DNA from: Sipunculus nudus
Lineage: Eukaryota; Annelida; Sipuncula; Golfingiida; Sipunculidae
Length of the DNA: 64,000 nucleotides
Assembly: GCA_026874595.1 (NCBI GenBank)
Contig: CM049322.1
Location: forward strand, 7,299,900-7,363,899
Reading direction: 5' to 3'
The translations under genes were made by a program, and so were the position numbers. The notes under the pieces are model-generated. The model was not told the origin of the DNA. It did no database searches and saw nothing but the letters and a program-made list of their open reading frames with translations. Of this stretch, positions 48,547-60,022 are shown in pieces (position 1 is the stretch's first letter; every line of letters starts with the position of its first letter).

Positions 48547-48853
48547 CATGTGGAAGCCACTTGTCCAGTGTGTAAACCGAAGTAAATCAAACGCACTATC
48601 GAATACTGAAGTGTATAGACTTTGCCTGGTGCAGTGTTAAAACATTTGCATGCAGGTAAATTAAACTCACCATTCCGATAACAGATAATAGTAGCAGATC
48701 ACGTTTTATTTTCCTCCCAAGCAACTCTTTGATCAACGTGTACTTTCTTCCGATAGTGTTTCTCTCCGCCTCGGTGGCCCCGACACCAGGTATCCGATAT
48801 GCCATATTCGTAAATAAGAGCATCGTAGGTCTTAATGGTTTATGGTTTAGCAT
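48547..48853 (-). CDS. Two 5' exons of a small membrane protein gene (partial)
   Basis: Exon 1 runs from an ATG at 48,853 or, more likely by context, 48,805 to 48,671, where ATG|gtgagt is a near-perfect donor. Exon 2 is 48,605-48,547: its acceptor is tctatacacttcag and its donor catg|gtaagt. The exons join in phase 0 and read through the junction as KRDLLLLSVIGM then YSIVRLIYFGLHTG. That makes one continuous hydrophobic helix of about 20 residues after a basic KELLGRKIKR segment, the usual layout of a membrane anchor. I do not recognise the family. Exon 2 ends with two bases of a codon; the downstream exon is uncertain (see 47,170-47,206). Confidence 0.45.
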
Positions 48854-51299
48854 TCATACGGAACATCAGCAAAACCCGTCAAATTCCTAGTAATCACAGC
48901 AATATAACTAAGACGTCTGGTGACCTTTGACCTCAATAAATAAATATGAAATCAAATTTAGGCGTGATACCATATTGTTAATATTTATATTTGGTTTCAT
49001 CAATACCCATAATATTGATTGGTAACACCATAATATATGCGTGGATTCTGGATGGAATCAAACTAATTTATTGGTAGGTAGTTACAGTGAGTGTAGTGGA
49101 AAGCTATTCAAGTCTTGGAACGTTATCGTGGCGATACTAAAACTTATTGGGCGGACGGACGATGGATATACTATAATTCCTCCCGTTTGAGACAGGCGTA
49201 TATAAACGGCAGCGCAGCATACACACGTGTAACAAGCGCTTGACGAGGAACACCTTTATATGGATATACAATGTGAGAGTGTGCGTCTGCATTTCTTGAT
49301 TTGTTTCGGTTGTATTTACCAGAAACGGGTTCAAGGAGGATCAATGTAGGGGGATGGGGGTATATAACTCCCCCCCCCCAACCCACACACAAACATTTGA
49401 GCAAGGGGGATGGTCACTGTCATCATGATATTTAGAGAATATTTATTTACTGAAAATTAAGTTTACTGTGTAATATTATATATCTTTTAACCTGGTTGAG
49501 AAAAAATAACCAGTACTGGGAACATAATACCTTATTTTTTTTTATCCGTAACCTTAAATGTTATATACTTTAAGGGAGGTCTTACTTCCACTTCCCGGGA
49601 GTGAAAATAAGGAATACTTATTTCAACTCCCATTAGGGGAGTGATAATAAGGGATAATGTTTTCACATTACTATGCTATTAAATGTCTTTTCTATAATAC
49701 CGAATTCAATATACGATACTTGATACACGTCGTGTTGATACTTCAACCAAAGAAAAACTAGAAAGCACTTAGAGAGCGCAGAATTACGTCATAGGGTATT
49801 GTCAGAAATGTAGCATTTTCACTTTTTAAAAAATTCTTGGATCCAAATGGTGATCCGGATAAGCCCGAAATTTTTAATCATGTTATTTCTTTTATGATTG
49901 CCTAGGTGTCCTGAAAATTTCATCAAAACTCGTTTATAACGAATTGAGTAATATTGCTAGCAAGCTAACAGAAAGACAGACAGGCTAGATGACCATAGGC
50001 GAGCGCTTGCCAATAATTGAAATATAGAATACAAAAATTCAGAAATACATGGAACAAGTAAAAACAATAATTTGAATGAGCCATGTTCTGGGTAGCAGAA
50101 GCAATAAGATTTTTATGTAATTATGCTAATATTGAAAAAGCGCTGACGAACAGGCAAACAGACAAAACATATTTCCTGGTTTTCTTTTAACTGTATGCCT
50201 TTCGGAAGCATTGCTTAATAATGTGGACTCCAGAATGACATGTCAGACCAAAGAACAAGCAGGCAGTTGACAACAACTGGCGAACATATAGACATACTGA
50301 CCGTCTGACAAAACTTGGATGTCAGGTGACCAGACCTTATAATGGGGAATAACATATACACTAAAAATGAGTCATAGTTTATGTAGGTAGAACAATATTT
50401 GACGACGTTATGTGTTAAGTAATATTCTTGGGTTTGTCGTTGACTTTGACCTTTGACCTATCTCAATAAAAAAAATTATAGGAGTTTGCCTGCCATCAAC
50501 TATATAATGTTCAGAGTGCTTGTTCGAGAATTGTGGTATATAGAGGGAAAAAAAGTGAAATTTTGTAATATCTTATTTGACGAGAAGCGGTCCGAGAATC
50601 CAAGAGATTTGTTATAAAGTCGAGTGAAACAGACCCAGTGCTCCCTAAAACATTAGACTTCCATAGCTTTAAAGGTGACAAAGTAAGAAAATGAGAACCC
50701 ATTATTTTGATATTGGAATATCATAATTCCCCCCCCCCCCCCAAAAAAAAAATGCGTAATATGGTAACAGCAGGTTGATACAGCTACATATCAGAAGAAG
50801 TACCATGGAATGGCGAGTAATATGAGTTAAAGTTTATGCGGCCACGATATATTTTTTTACCAAAATGTGAAGAAAAAAGATTTTGTCAAACGAAAGAACA
50901 AAAAGGAAAGCGGACATACTGACAGACATACTGACAAACTGACACACTGACACATATGAGAGGACAGTTGACAAGACCATCCTACGGAGAAGTAGTACAG
51001 AAAAACAAAATGAGTTATACTTTATGTAAATAAGCCAGGTTTGAGGAAAATAACAATTTCGACGTGTTTCAAAGACTTTGACCTTCGACAACAAACAGAT
51101 ATACACAACTGAAAAACATGCTTGCCGAAATCGAAGATTCCGCAGAGCAACAATCAAACCAAGGCCAGCAAAAACATAACCTCCTTAGCGAAGGTAAAAA
51201 TAAGCATTCCCAATCGTCTGCTTTCGACTTACTGGGTATACATTGCGGAAATGGTAAGAGACAATAACAAGTCGAAACAGACCTCACACTCGTTGTGTA
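48854..51299. other. Gene-free interval with dispersed repeat traces
   Basis: The segment 49,840-49,990 (cctgaaaatttcatcaaaac, then an agaaagacagacagg run) and the segment 50,870-51,220 (repeated catactgacagac, ending in aaaacataacctccttagcg) look like 3' parts of common invertebrate dispersed repeats carrying short acagac runs. Poly-C tracts occur at 49,371-49,379 and 50,728-50,742. No exon is supported. Confidence 0.5.
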
Positions 51300-53205
51300 G
51301 CGGAAACACGGATATTGGTGAAATGTGAACACGGACATGGGTGAAGCGGGGACACGGATACGGGTGTAGTGTGAACAAATATACTGGTGTGGTGTGAACA
51401 CAGATACGGGTGCAGTATGAACACTGATAAGGGTGCAGAGTGAACACATATACAAGTGTAGTGTTAACACAGATACGGGTTTAGTGTTAACACTAATACG
51501 GGTGTAGTGTAAACACGGATACGGGTGTAGTGTGATCACAGATATCTGTGTAGTATGAACACGGATACTAAAGAAGTGTGGACACAAATAAGGGTGCAGT
51601 GTGAACACGGATATGGGTGTAGTGTGAACACGGATAGGGTGTAGATCGAACAAAGGTACGGGTGTAGTGTTAACACAGATACGGGTGTAGTGTTAACACA
51701 GATACGGGTGTAGTGTTAACACTAATACTGGTGTAATGTAAACACAGATATAGGTGTACTGTAAACACGGATACGGGTGTAGTGTGAACACAGATATCGG
51801 TGAAGTGTGAACAAGGATACGGGTGTAGTCTAAACACGGAAACGGCTGTAGTGTAAACACGGATACGGGTGTAGTGTAAACACGGATACAGGGTGTAGTG
51901 TGAACACAGATACGGGTGTACTGTAAACACGGATACGGGTGTAGTGTGAACCCAGATACGGGTGTAGTGTAACCACAGATACAGGGTGTAGTGTCAACAC
52001 AGATACAGGTGTACTGTAAACACGGATACGGGTGTGGTGTGAACACAGATATCTGTGTAGTTTGAACAAGGATACGGGTGTAGGGTGAACATGGACACAG
52101 GTGTAGTCTAAACACGAAAACGGCTGTAGTGTATACACGGGTACGGGTGTAGTGTAAACAAGGATACGGGTTGTAGTGTGAACACAGATACGGGTGTAGT
52201 GTGAACACAGGTACGGGTGCAGTGTGAACACGGATACGGTTGTAGTGTGAACACAGATATTTGTAAAGTGTGAACACGGATACGGGTGTGATGTGAACTC
52301 GGATACGAATGTACTGCGAACACAGATACGGATGCAGTGTAAACACGCATATGTGTGTAGTGTAAGCAGGGATACGGGTTTAGTGTGAACACAGATACGG
52401 ATGTAGAGTTAACACGGATACGGTCGTAGTGTGAACACATATACGGATGTAGTGTGAACACAGATACGGGTGTAGTGTAAACACGGATACGGGTGCAGTG
52501 TAAACACAAATACGGGTGTAGTTTAAACACCGATACGGATGAAGTGTAAACATGGATACGGCTGTAGTGTGAACACAGATATCTGTGTAGTGTTAACACG
52601 GATATGGATGTAATGTGAACACGGATACATATATAGTGTGATCACAGATACTGGAGTAGTGTAAACACGGATATGGATGTAGTGTGAACACACATATGGA
52701 TGTAGTGTGAACAAGGATACGAATGTAGTGTGAACACAGATACGGATGCAGTGTGAACACGGATATGTGTGTAGTGTAAGCACGGATACGGGTTTAGTGT
52801 GAACACAAATACGGGTGTAGAGTAAACACGGATACGTTCGTAGTATGAACAGATATACGGATGTAGTGTGAACACAGATACGGGTCTAGTGTAAACACGG
52901 ATACGATTGTAGTGTGAACACAGATACGGGTGTAGTGTAAATCTGGATACGGCTGTAGTGTGAACACAGATATCTGTGTAGTGTAAACACGGATATGGAT
53001 GTAATGTGAACACGGATACGAATGTATTGTGAACACAGATACGGGTGTAGCGTGAATACGGATATGTGTATAATGTGAACAAAGATACCGGTGAAGTATG
53101 GACACAGATATCGGTGTAGTGTGAACACGGATATAGATGTAGTGTGATCAAAGATATCGATACAGTGTGAACACGCATATTGGTGCATTCTGAACACGGT
53201 TACAC
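51300..53205. repeat. 23-bp minisatellite, ~80 units
   Basis: Units such as gtgtagtgtgaacacagata recur every 23 bp (for example aacac at 51,741 and 51,764) for about 1.9 kb, with many point variants (acggatacggg, acagatatctg). Since 23 is not a multiple of three, all three minus-strand frames cycle through the same 23-residue pattern (HPYLCSHYTR...), giving seven overlapping open frames of up to 217 codons. None is evidence of a protein. Confidence 0.95.
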
Positions 53206-53256
53206 CGCCATAGGGCTTGACGATTTGATGTTTTTTTCAAATGTTAATTTTTTAAT

Positions 53257-53910
53257 GTGAAATGTGCTGTTGATTTTACAGAGACGCAACGCTGTCGAAA
53301 TCCTAAGGAACCATGCATCATTCGCTTGAGAGTTTCCCTTGTGATCGTACCTGAAGCTGGTGACCTAGCCTTTTTCACACTTAAAGACTTACTTGACTTA
53401 ATACGATATCCATTACCAGTTTATTTCATCCAAGTCTACGTTCTTGTCATAATACAATCTTTGGTTTTCATTAGTGGAGGTAGTTTCGGTACCGAGTTAA
53501 GTAAAATGGTATTCACATCAACGCAGTTCAAACACTCGCAAAAAATGCATTACCCGATGCATACACAATGGAAAGAATATTTATGCGCAGCGAAATGAAA
53601 TGAATATCAGATAACATATTTTACTGAATATGTTACTTTTCTGGCACACCTTGAACCTGAAGGGTATCGACCACCACATGTTGAATTGCTATATTTTAAA
53701 ACCCGTATTCGACAAGCTTTTAGTTTGGAAACGGATCTAGAATATCGCAAGGTTTCTGGCATGTCAGAAATCTTAAAAAATTACGGCTCATGTGATTTCC
53801 GATGGTCCACAAATATTTGGGCGATAATGAGAAGCGTTCAGTATAATGAATCTTGTTTATCTAAGGGTTTATGGTCAAGTTGCCTTGGGCTGCCGCTGTA
53901 CGAACTTTAG
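53257..53910 (+). CDS. Unrecognised coding-like stretch, possibly a decayed exon
   Basis: The stretch follows a splice-acceptor-like gttgattttacag (ending 53,280) and holds two adjoining open frames: 53,257-53,598, and 53,599-53,910 in another frame. The second reads about 103 residues with a non-random look (HLEPEGYRPPHVELLYFK, LEYRKVSGMSEILKNYG), ending LGLPLYEL-stop. A third frame near 53,510-53,590 (NAVQTLAKNALPDAYTMER) also looks coding. The switching of frames suggests an old gene or mobile-element fragment broken by indels. I cannot name the family. Confidence 0.3.
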
Positions 53911-54712
53911 CATAGTAAACTACATGGAATACACCTTTCAAGCCACAAGCAGACCAAACATAAAATCCAACTATTCACCTGAAATTATAGACTTTCTAGC
54001 TCACTCTAGGATCATGTTAATAAACTGTCGACAATTTATATAAGGAAACGAACCCGTGCATGACGGATGTATGAACTAAGTTGCCTTTGAGCTGTTAGTT
54101 TATACGGTACACGCTCCAATATTAACAAAACAAAAAAATATATATGCAGAAGTTGAAGAGTCACAATTTGCAAAACTCTGGCTCGGATGACTTGCCACCA
54201 GATGTTCTTGTTGTTTTTTTTTTTTTTGTTTTTTTTTTTATTATTTTGAGGGCCCCAACATGTTATTAACAAGGAATTTTCATTAGTTAATAAAACCAGA
54301 TATCGAAATAAGCTCTTTTAATTTTCCTGTATATTTCTGCCACCTCCTCCCTTTCTGTAATGCTATCTTCTGACTACATTTATTCTCAAATTCAAGGACC
54401 GATGCGAAAATCTTGTCCAGTTCATCGTGTTCTGGTCAAACTTTTCTCAGCCTGCGAGTCATAACCTGATCGTATCTTTGATCTGAACGATTGAGGCTTT
54501 AGTAAACATTCTGAAACAAAAACAACTCCAGTATTATGGTTTAAACATAAAATAAAACCCGTGCAAGGAGAGGATTTATCAGATATAACATAAGATAAAT
54601 TTACTGAGCTTATAAAACATGTAAGAATTTGTTTTACCACTGAGATGATACATGCTGACTAAATACACAATACACTGTATACGCAAAGGCTTGAACTTAA
54701 AAATGAAAAAAT
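53911..54712. other. Gene-free interval with poly-T
   Basis: A 36-bp T-rich run at 54,205-54,240 might be the tail of a minus-strand retroelement, but no element body is recognisable. Nothing else supported. Confidence 0.4.
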
Positions 54713-54782
54713 GTGTAAAGTATAACCACCTGTAAAGTGTAACTACCTGTAAAGTGAAACCACCTGTAAAGTGTAACCATCT
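54713..54782 (+). repeat. Short 18-bp tandem repeat (4 units)
   Basis: Four copies of a unit containing acctgtaaagtgtaacc lie head to tail. Confidence 0.85.
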
Positions 54783-56148
54783 GTTCATGTCCGCGCACAT
54801 GGTGATGACCTTAAGTATGTGGAGTGAAAAGGGACACCCATAATATAGTTCAACTTTAAATATTTATTCTGTATGATAACTAGCAGTTCTGATTCTGAGA
54901 TAAAGAAGCCTTGCTTATGAACACAGAACAAGACGCATGTATGTAAAATATCTGAGTTTATTGTTCGACTGGAAAAAATAAAGGAGCGGTAATATGCCCA
55001 TACTCCTGGCGACACCTGATTACCAATTGAGCTTGAGTACTGATGCAGCCAAAAGGTGGCGCTGTCAATCACGGAACGGAATTTTGAAACTCAACTGATA
55101 CACAAACGCTTTATATATTGTTTTGCTTCAAGGAAAAATTGTATTCAAAACCAAAGAAAATACTGTATTCACATAAATTACAATAAGCATGTATTCCTCA
55201 AAATTAAAAATTTATGGTGAGATCTGAAATAGACTTAAATCATATGACCTTATTGTTTAGTCACGTGACCTCATTGAACTCCTGAATGAAATCTACTCAT
55301 TAGCGTAGAGCATCTGTTTTTGTTATTTTCTATGCTTGCATAATTTTTTTAGCACAAAATACAACCGATTTAGACCACATATTTACACATGGTTGGGTTA
55401 TAAGCCCCATATCAGATGTAGAGGGGGAATTCAACAAAATCTTGAGTATATCATTTTAATAAGACATGTTGTAGATATATGTAGCTTAAACCTCAATTTA
55501 ATGTGCGTTTATCCCTTAATATGCAAATATTCCCCTTAAATACAGGAACAGTATATATGTATCGTCACGTCGCTCCAAAGATTTTCAAGTTGCTGATATC
55601 ATGGCAGTCTTCTTGGACCAAAATACACAATAACTGGAGGTTAATGAACCAACATGTTCTCAGTAGAATGTACAGATGGTTTATAAATATATTACTTATA
55701 GCATGAAGCAGAAGATTTCATGTCACACTGTTCGTTAAACTGATAAAAAGGTTCAACATTTCGGGAAAATACGAACGTACCGTGCACCAATACCACTTAA
55801 CTCCGTGCATGGGAGGCCACGACACAGTCGCCCATTGGATTTAGAAGCCTGGCTACCATACTGCCTGCTAAAGGAATTAGAGGAATAAGCGATACACAGC
55901 GTTCACGCCGTTCTTTCAGCAGGGGATGTAAATTTGAGTACATTGGAAGTTACCTTGTGTTTAGCCGCTGCAATACATTTCTCAATTGGGTTCAACCCAT
56001 TTTTTGCGGCCTGGACCCCTCCCTGGTCTCTCAGCGTTGGACAAAACAAATTGTGCTTCAACCACGTGTGTCTACAGTTGTGACAACAATAAAAAAATGT
56101 AAGAAAACATACAACAATGTACATATCTGGCCAAGATGAATACAAGCT

Positions 56149-56152
<4 letters not shown>
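54783..56152. other. Gene-free interval
   Basis: Short frames at 54,785-55,072 and 55,336-55,706 carry no recognisable domain. No splice-framed exon found. Confidence 0.4.

Positions 56153-56200
<48 letters not shown>
56153..56200. repeat. (TA)n microsatellite
   Basis: About 23 TA units passing into a short (CA)n run. Confidence 0.95.
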
Positions 56201-56205
<5 letters not shown>

Positions 56206-56691
56206 TCACTGGAATATAATAATATAATTTAAAGAGACAATCAGATACTGACGGTACATACTCAAGTACAAACGGCAATTATTATTGTTCGAACTTGAAA
56301 TTAAATTTCTTATGGTACTGAGATACACATATTTGATTCATGTTTAACACAAATTTTCAAAAACTAAATGCTGTTACAGCAGGACCTAGATTATCCGAAC
56401 AGTTGAAAGGTAATCTCGAATGCCTGGATATATACCCTTCGAATAAAATAATATTAGAAAAAAAAATATAAAATATAAAAACTGTTGAACAAAACAAATC
56501 GGGAATACGACCTTTCGAATAAACTATGTTCAGATAAGCAAGGTTCTGGTTTGTGAACTGTTTAATAGGCATAGACACCGTTATTATAGCCAGGGTCGTA
56601 ACCCGGTCCCCCATAACCGCTACATCCTTGGCCATACTGATCTGGGTCTTAGTGGTAATAATAGTCTCTCTGCCCTAGCCGCTAGGGTGCG

Positions 56692-56823
56692 TTACTTGAC
56701 TGTGCGACTGGTGGTGACCGGCGGTCGTGTATGTGTTATCTGTTTAGCACTTTGGTCTCCAATTTCGTCATCGTCTGAACATTTGGCACAAACCAGCGCC
56801 ACAGAAAATAGGATGACCAGTAC
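56692..56823 (-). CDS. Probable last coding exon of a small secreted protein
   Basis: A good acceptor (tttaatgatttcag) precedes 56,823. The phase-0 frame gives 43 residues to a TAA at 56,694-56,692: a hydrophobic VLVILFSVALVCA, then an acidic KCSDDDEIGD and a Thr/Pro-rich HTRPPVTTSRTVK tail. This resembles the second half of a signal peptide followed by a short mature chain, with the first exon somewhere above 56,823 and not identified. It could also be chance; there is no family match I know. Confidence 0.35.
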   Translation of the reverse strand, partial: VLVILFSVALVCAKCSDDDEIGDQSAKQITHTRPPVTTSRTVK

Positions 56824-57114
56824 CTGAAATCATTAAAATATCATTTACATCATTGTGATTACAGAAAAACAATTTCATGAATTAGAAAGATGATTTAGAC
56901 CTGGATTGTATTAAATGATATAAACATTTAGTAACATTATCAATAGCCTATGTAAAAACATGTTTCATCTATGTAATAAGCAATAAATTGTGTTGACTTT
57001 ATGAGGTTTTGTTAAAAATACTGAATTCATTTCGAGATTTTACTTCAAACATAATTTTTAACGTGGAAGCAAAGAAATATTATCTCTTTGTATGGCTCTG
57101 TTTGTGTTTCTGTC

Positions 57115-57143
57115 TCTCTGTGTCTGTTTGTCTGTCTGTCTGC

Positions 57144-57190
<47 letters not shown>
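57115..57190. repeat. (TC)n/(TCTG)n microsatellite
   Basis: A TCTG-rich run passes into about 19 TC units. The overlapping frames on both strands are low-complexity (SLSLSL, ERERER). The interval 57,191-58,160 shows no exon. Confidence 0.93.
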
Positions 57191-57191
<1 letters not shown>

Positions 57192-58160
57192 TTCGGCCCC
57201 GAGGCCATCGGTCGGCCCAGAGACATCGGCCCACAGGTCCAATTCAAGCCCCGGGAAACCTTTTGTTAACACAATTGCACCCGTAGTTATACTGAGACGC
57301 CCTGCACTATGAGAGTCCGTTAAGATAACGGATGCTTTTGGCATATTAGGGTATTTGTAGGATATATTAGGGGAGGGTTTATTGAGTCAAAAGAAGACAA
57401 TGTAGGTAAGCTGGAGAGCTTAGAGAATACTTTGTTACACCCGTATATTTTTTTTTAAATTATCAAAATATAATGCTCCTGATTATAATTAATAAAAACA
57501 TACAAACTTTTTATAGCCAAAATACACACATCGATCTCACTTAGAAAATAATATGTTTATTCTCATAAATGTAAACCTTAACTTTCTAAATAACATAGAC
57601 ATTTGTTCATGTATACTGGATTTTATCATATTTTAATAATTTTCAAAACAAAAGAATCTCTTATAAATAGAAATATCACCGTATGAATTAAATATATCAC
57701 AGAAATGCGTAGCCTCTGATAGTTACCCTGACAGTTAATCACCGAAATGATAAATTAAACCTAACTACAAATTGAAATGTATATAATAAACAACACTAGT
57801 TTACCGGGAATTCATTCAATACCAACAGTAAGCCAACATCATATGCTATAGTAAAGGTAAGTGACCAAAAGTTACCATAAAGGTCAATCGCTAGCTAGAA
57901 CCAGAATGATTTCGTACGAAATAAAACAAATAACACATTTACAAGTTACAGATATAGATATAATTTACGCTTTTTACAACAAATCATCTTAGATTACATG
58001 GAATTCCGGTTCTCAAAGATAGGCAATGTAAATTTACAAATAGTTTCCAAATATGAACAGATCAAACTCTACTATAGTGGGTTGTATACCTTGGGTACTT
58101 CCTTATCTAACTCTCCCTCAGAAAATTCTCCCTTCACATAGCTGTCTCACAGGGTAAAAA

Positions 58161-58320
58161 TTATTGCATGGCCCGGGTTCTCTGATGTTGCTGTCTCTTC
58201 AGTTTTCTGTCGGACATCAGCTTGTGTTGTATCGCCACCCCTATGGCCTCTGAGTGGAGGAGATGAACCAGCACGTAAATGTTCAGTTTACCGTTGGATG
58301 ACCTCATTCTGCTAATCATC
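58161..58320 (-). CDS. Probable 3' terminal exon of the EEP-type gene
   Basis: After an acceptor (atcattctag, exon from 58,320), the frame starting with one base and then ATG reads MISRMRSSNGKLNIYVLVHL on to a basic tail (RKLKRQQHQRTRAMQ) and a TAA at 58,163-58,161, 52 residues in all. It needs a preceding exon ending with two bases of a codon. The exon at 59,063-59,135 ends with one base, so a small exon is missing between them or the two belong to different transcripts. Assignment to the gene upstream rests on strand and proximity only. Confidence 0.45.
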
Positions 58321-59062
58321 CTAGAATGATAATGATAAAAATTGTAAAAACCAAATGTAGTTGTATTCTGTCTAGTAACAAACCATGTATACAGTTTTGA
58401 ACCTTGAAGGCGCAAAAGCATGGCTTGTATTTTAAGATTCAAATTTATTTGCTTAAACAATCTACATGCAGAATCACTTTGCCAAATTTATATTGTATAT
58501 CCTTGCCTTTGTTTTTACCATGAAAGTCCATGTTAGGATTGTTAGGATTACCGACAGATGGCCCTAGGGTACAACATTGTAAATTGCCTAAGAATAGTAT
58601 TCAGGAAATATTATCAGTTTTATGACTCGTCTATATTAATATTGTACTATATTAACAATTGCTAGGGCATTCCTGCAGAACTCTATACCCTCTATACGTC
58701 AGGAAAAACACGACGTTCGGCCGACCATGTTGCTAAAAAAATAAAGAGATGCGTTATTAATTCTCTAAAATAGCAAGTATTGAACTTCATGTTTCAATTT
58801 CGCTATTGTAAAAGAAGGGTGCTATACCTGCTACTAGTTCCTGGTTACTGAGTAAATGAAGGACGATGGATTCGTTTTTAATTGAAGTCCTGAAAGGGTA
58901 TGAATCTACTAATCTTCTATGGTGCTGTAGCATTATATAAGTCAAAGAAGGATTATCAAAAGGCCACCCATGCTGTTATTTTATTAAATAAAATATCTTA
59001 TATATTATACATTCTTATTGCTTAAAACTAGTTTTTTTTATTATGTGTATTTATAATAGTAC

Positions 59063-59135
59063 CTCTCTCAAAATCCATCACATATTTCTTCAGTGCTATC
59101 TCATCAGACAGCAGAGCGCACACCGCAAGGGACAC
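59063..59135 (-). CDS. Internal exon, EEP-type gene region
   Basis: It is bounded by ctttgcag before 59,135 and gagag|gtact after 59,063. The only open frame is phase 0 at the start, reading VSLAVCALLSDEIALKKYVM and DFER, with one extra base at the end. It could follow exon 3 (60,023-60,178) directly, but not the exon at 59,564-59,648, which ends with one extra base. This suggests alternative use of the two exons, or a duplicated gene end. Confidence 0.4.
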
Positions 59136-59219
59136 CTGCAAAGATAAAGGAAATGTATAGGTATAATATTCATAAAGTATTATACACTCCTGCCAATAGA
59201 ATATATATAAAGTGATATA

Positions 59220-59395
59220 AGACATTTATAATTGATGTAATGTCCACTGTTGTTTGATTACAATGTTTTACAGAACTGAAATAACAGTTTTAATACTATT
59301 ACTGTTTTGAATGTAAAACATCTGCAGACCTTAAATGTCTAACCATGTCTTGGCCCGTTCCAGTACATCCAGTTGCATGCAGGATAATTTTCAAT
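59220..59395 (-). pseudogene. Decayed duplicate of EEP exon 3 and its intron
   Basis: On the minus strand 59,387-59,327 reads like the end of exon 3 (CAACTGGATGTACTGGAACG, then GCCAAGACATGG) but has an 8-nt deletion and a stop just before the donor-like site. The adjoining intron (59,220-59,326) aligns to 59,940-60,020, sharing gttttgaatgtaaaac and ttacagaact. It is a partial tandem duplication of the exon 3 region. Confidence 0.7.
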
Positions 59396-59480
59396 GTATT
59401 GTTATCATTTATATCTTTATTTTCAATATATATGTGATTTTTTTTTTATATAACGTACATTTCAATTCATACACAAAATA

Positions 59481-59483
59481 TAC

Positions 59484-59518
<35 letters not shown>
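59481..59518. repeat. (TA)n-(TG)n microsatellite
   Basis: About 14 TA units followed by about 5 TG units, in an intron of the minus-strand gene. Confidence 0.93.
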
Positions 59519-59563
59519 AATATGTCACATTTATTTTCTTATGTCGTGATGATAAAAATTTAC

Positions 59564-59648
59564 CGAGTGCTACAAGAGGCACTTGCTCCTCGCCTTTACT
59601 GAGGAAAGCATTTATGCTTAAAAGATATTTGAACTGACTTCTCACGAT
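59564..59648 (-). CDS. Internal exon 4 of the EEP-type gene
   Basis: Acceptor gttctttgcag precedes 59,648 and donor actcg|gtaaat follows 59,564. The 85-nt exon joins in phase 0 to exon 3 and reads IVRSQFKYLLSINAFLSKGE then EQVPLVAL, ending with one base. No domain is recognised; it lies C-terminal to the EEP domain. Confidence 0.5.
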
Positions 59649-60022
59649 CTGCAAAGAACGACAACTAAATATAATGTATGCAACAACTATCAAGAAAAAA
59701 GCAATACCTTATACATACCTTTTTATAGACAACTTCTATAATTAAAAAAATATATTTTTTTTTTAATTAACAGGTGGTCATAAATTATCCTAACCTTAAT
59801 AATAGTAGACATTTTAAATGTGTTCAACTTCTTCACACAAAATATATTCACATATAATTTATTCGTCGATGATATAGCCCGTAATAAAATATACATAGAT
59901 AATACATCCATTGATAGTATGCTCATAGATGTTGTTTACAATATTTTACAGAACTTAAATTAAAGTTTTAATCCTATGATATCAGAACAAATGACTGTTT
60001 TGAATGTAAAACGTCTGCATAC

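Noticed and set aside
51069-53197. Overlapping repetitive proteins of up to 217 residues on the minus strand
   Set aside because: They are translations of the 23-bp minisatellite in different frames. All frames are equally open and none has a start context or splice-framed ends.
54205-54240. Retroelement tail (poly-T)
   Set aside because: No element body, target duplication or reverse transcriptase motif is visible next to it.
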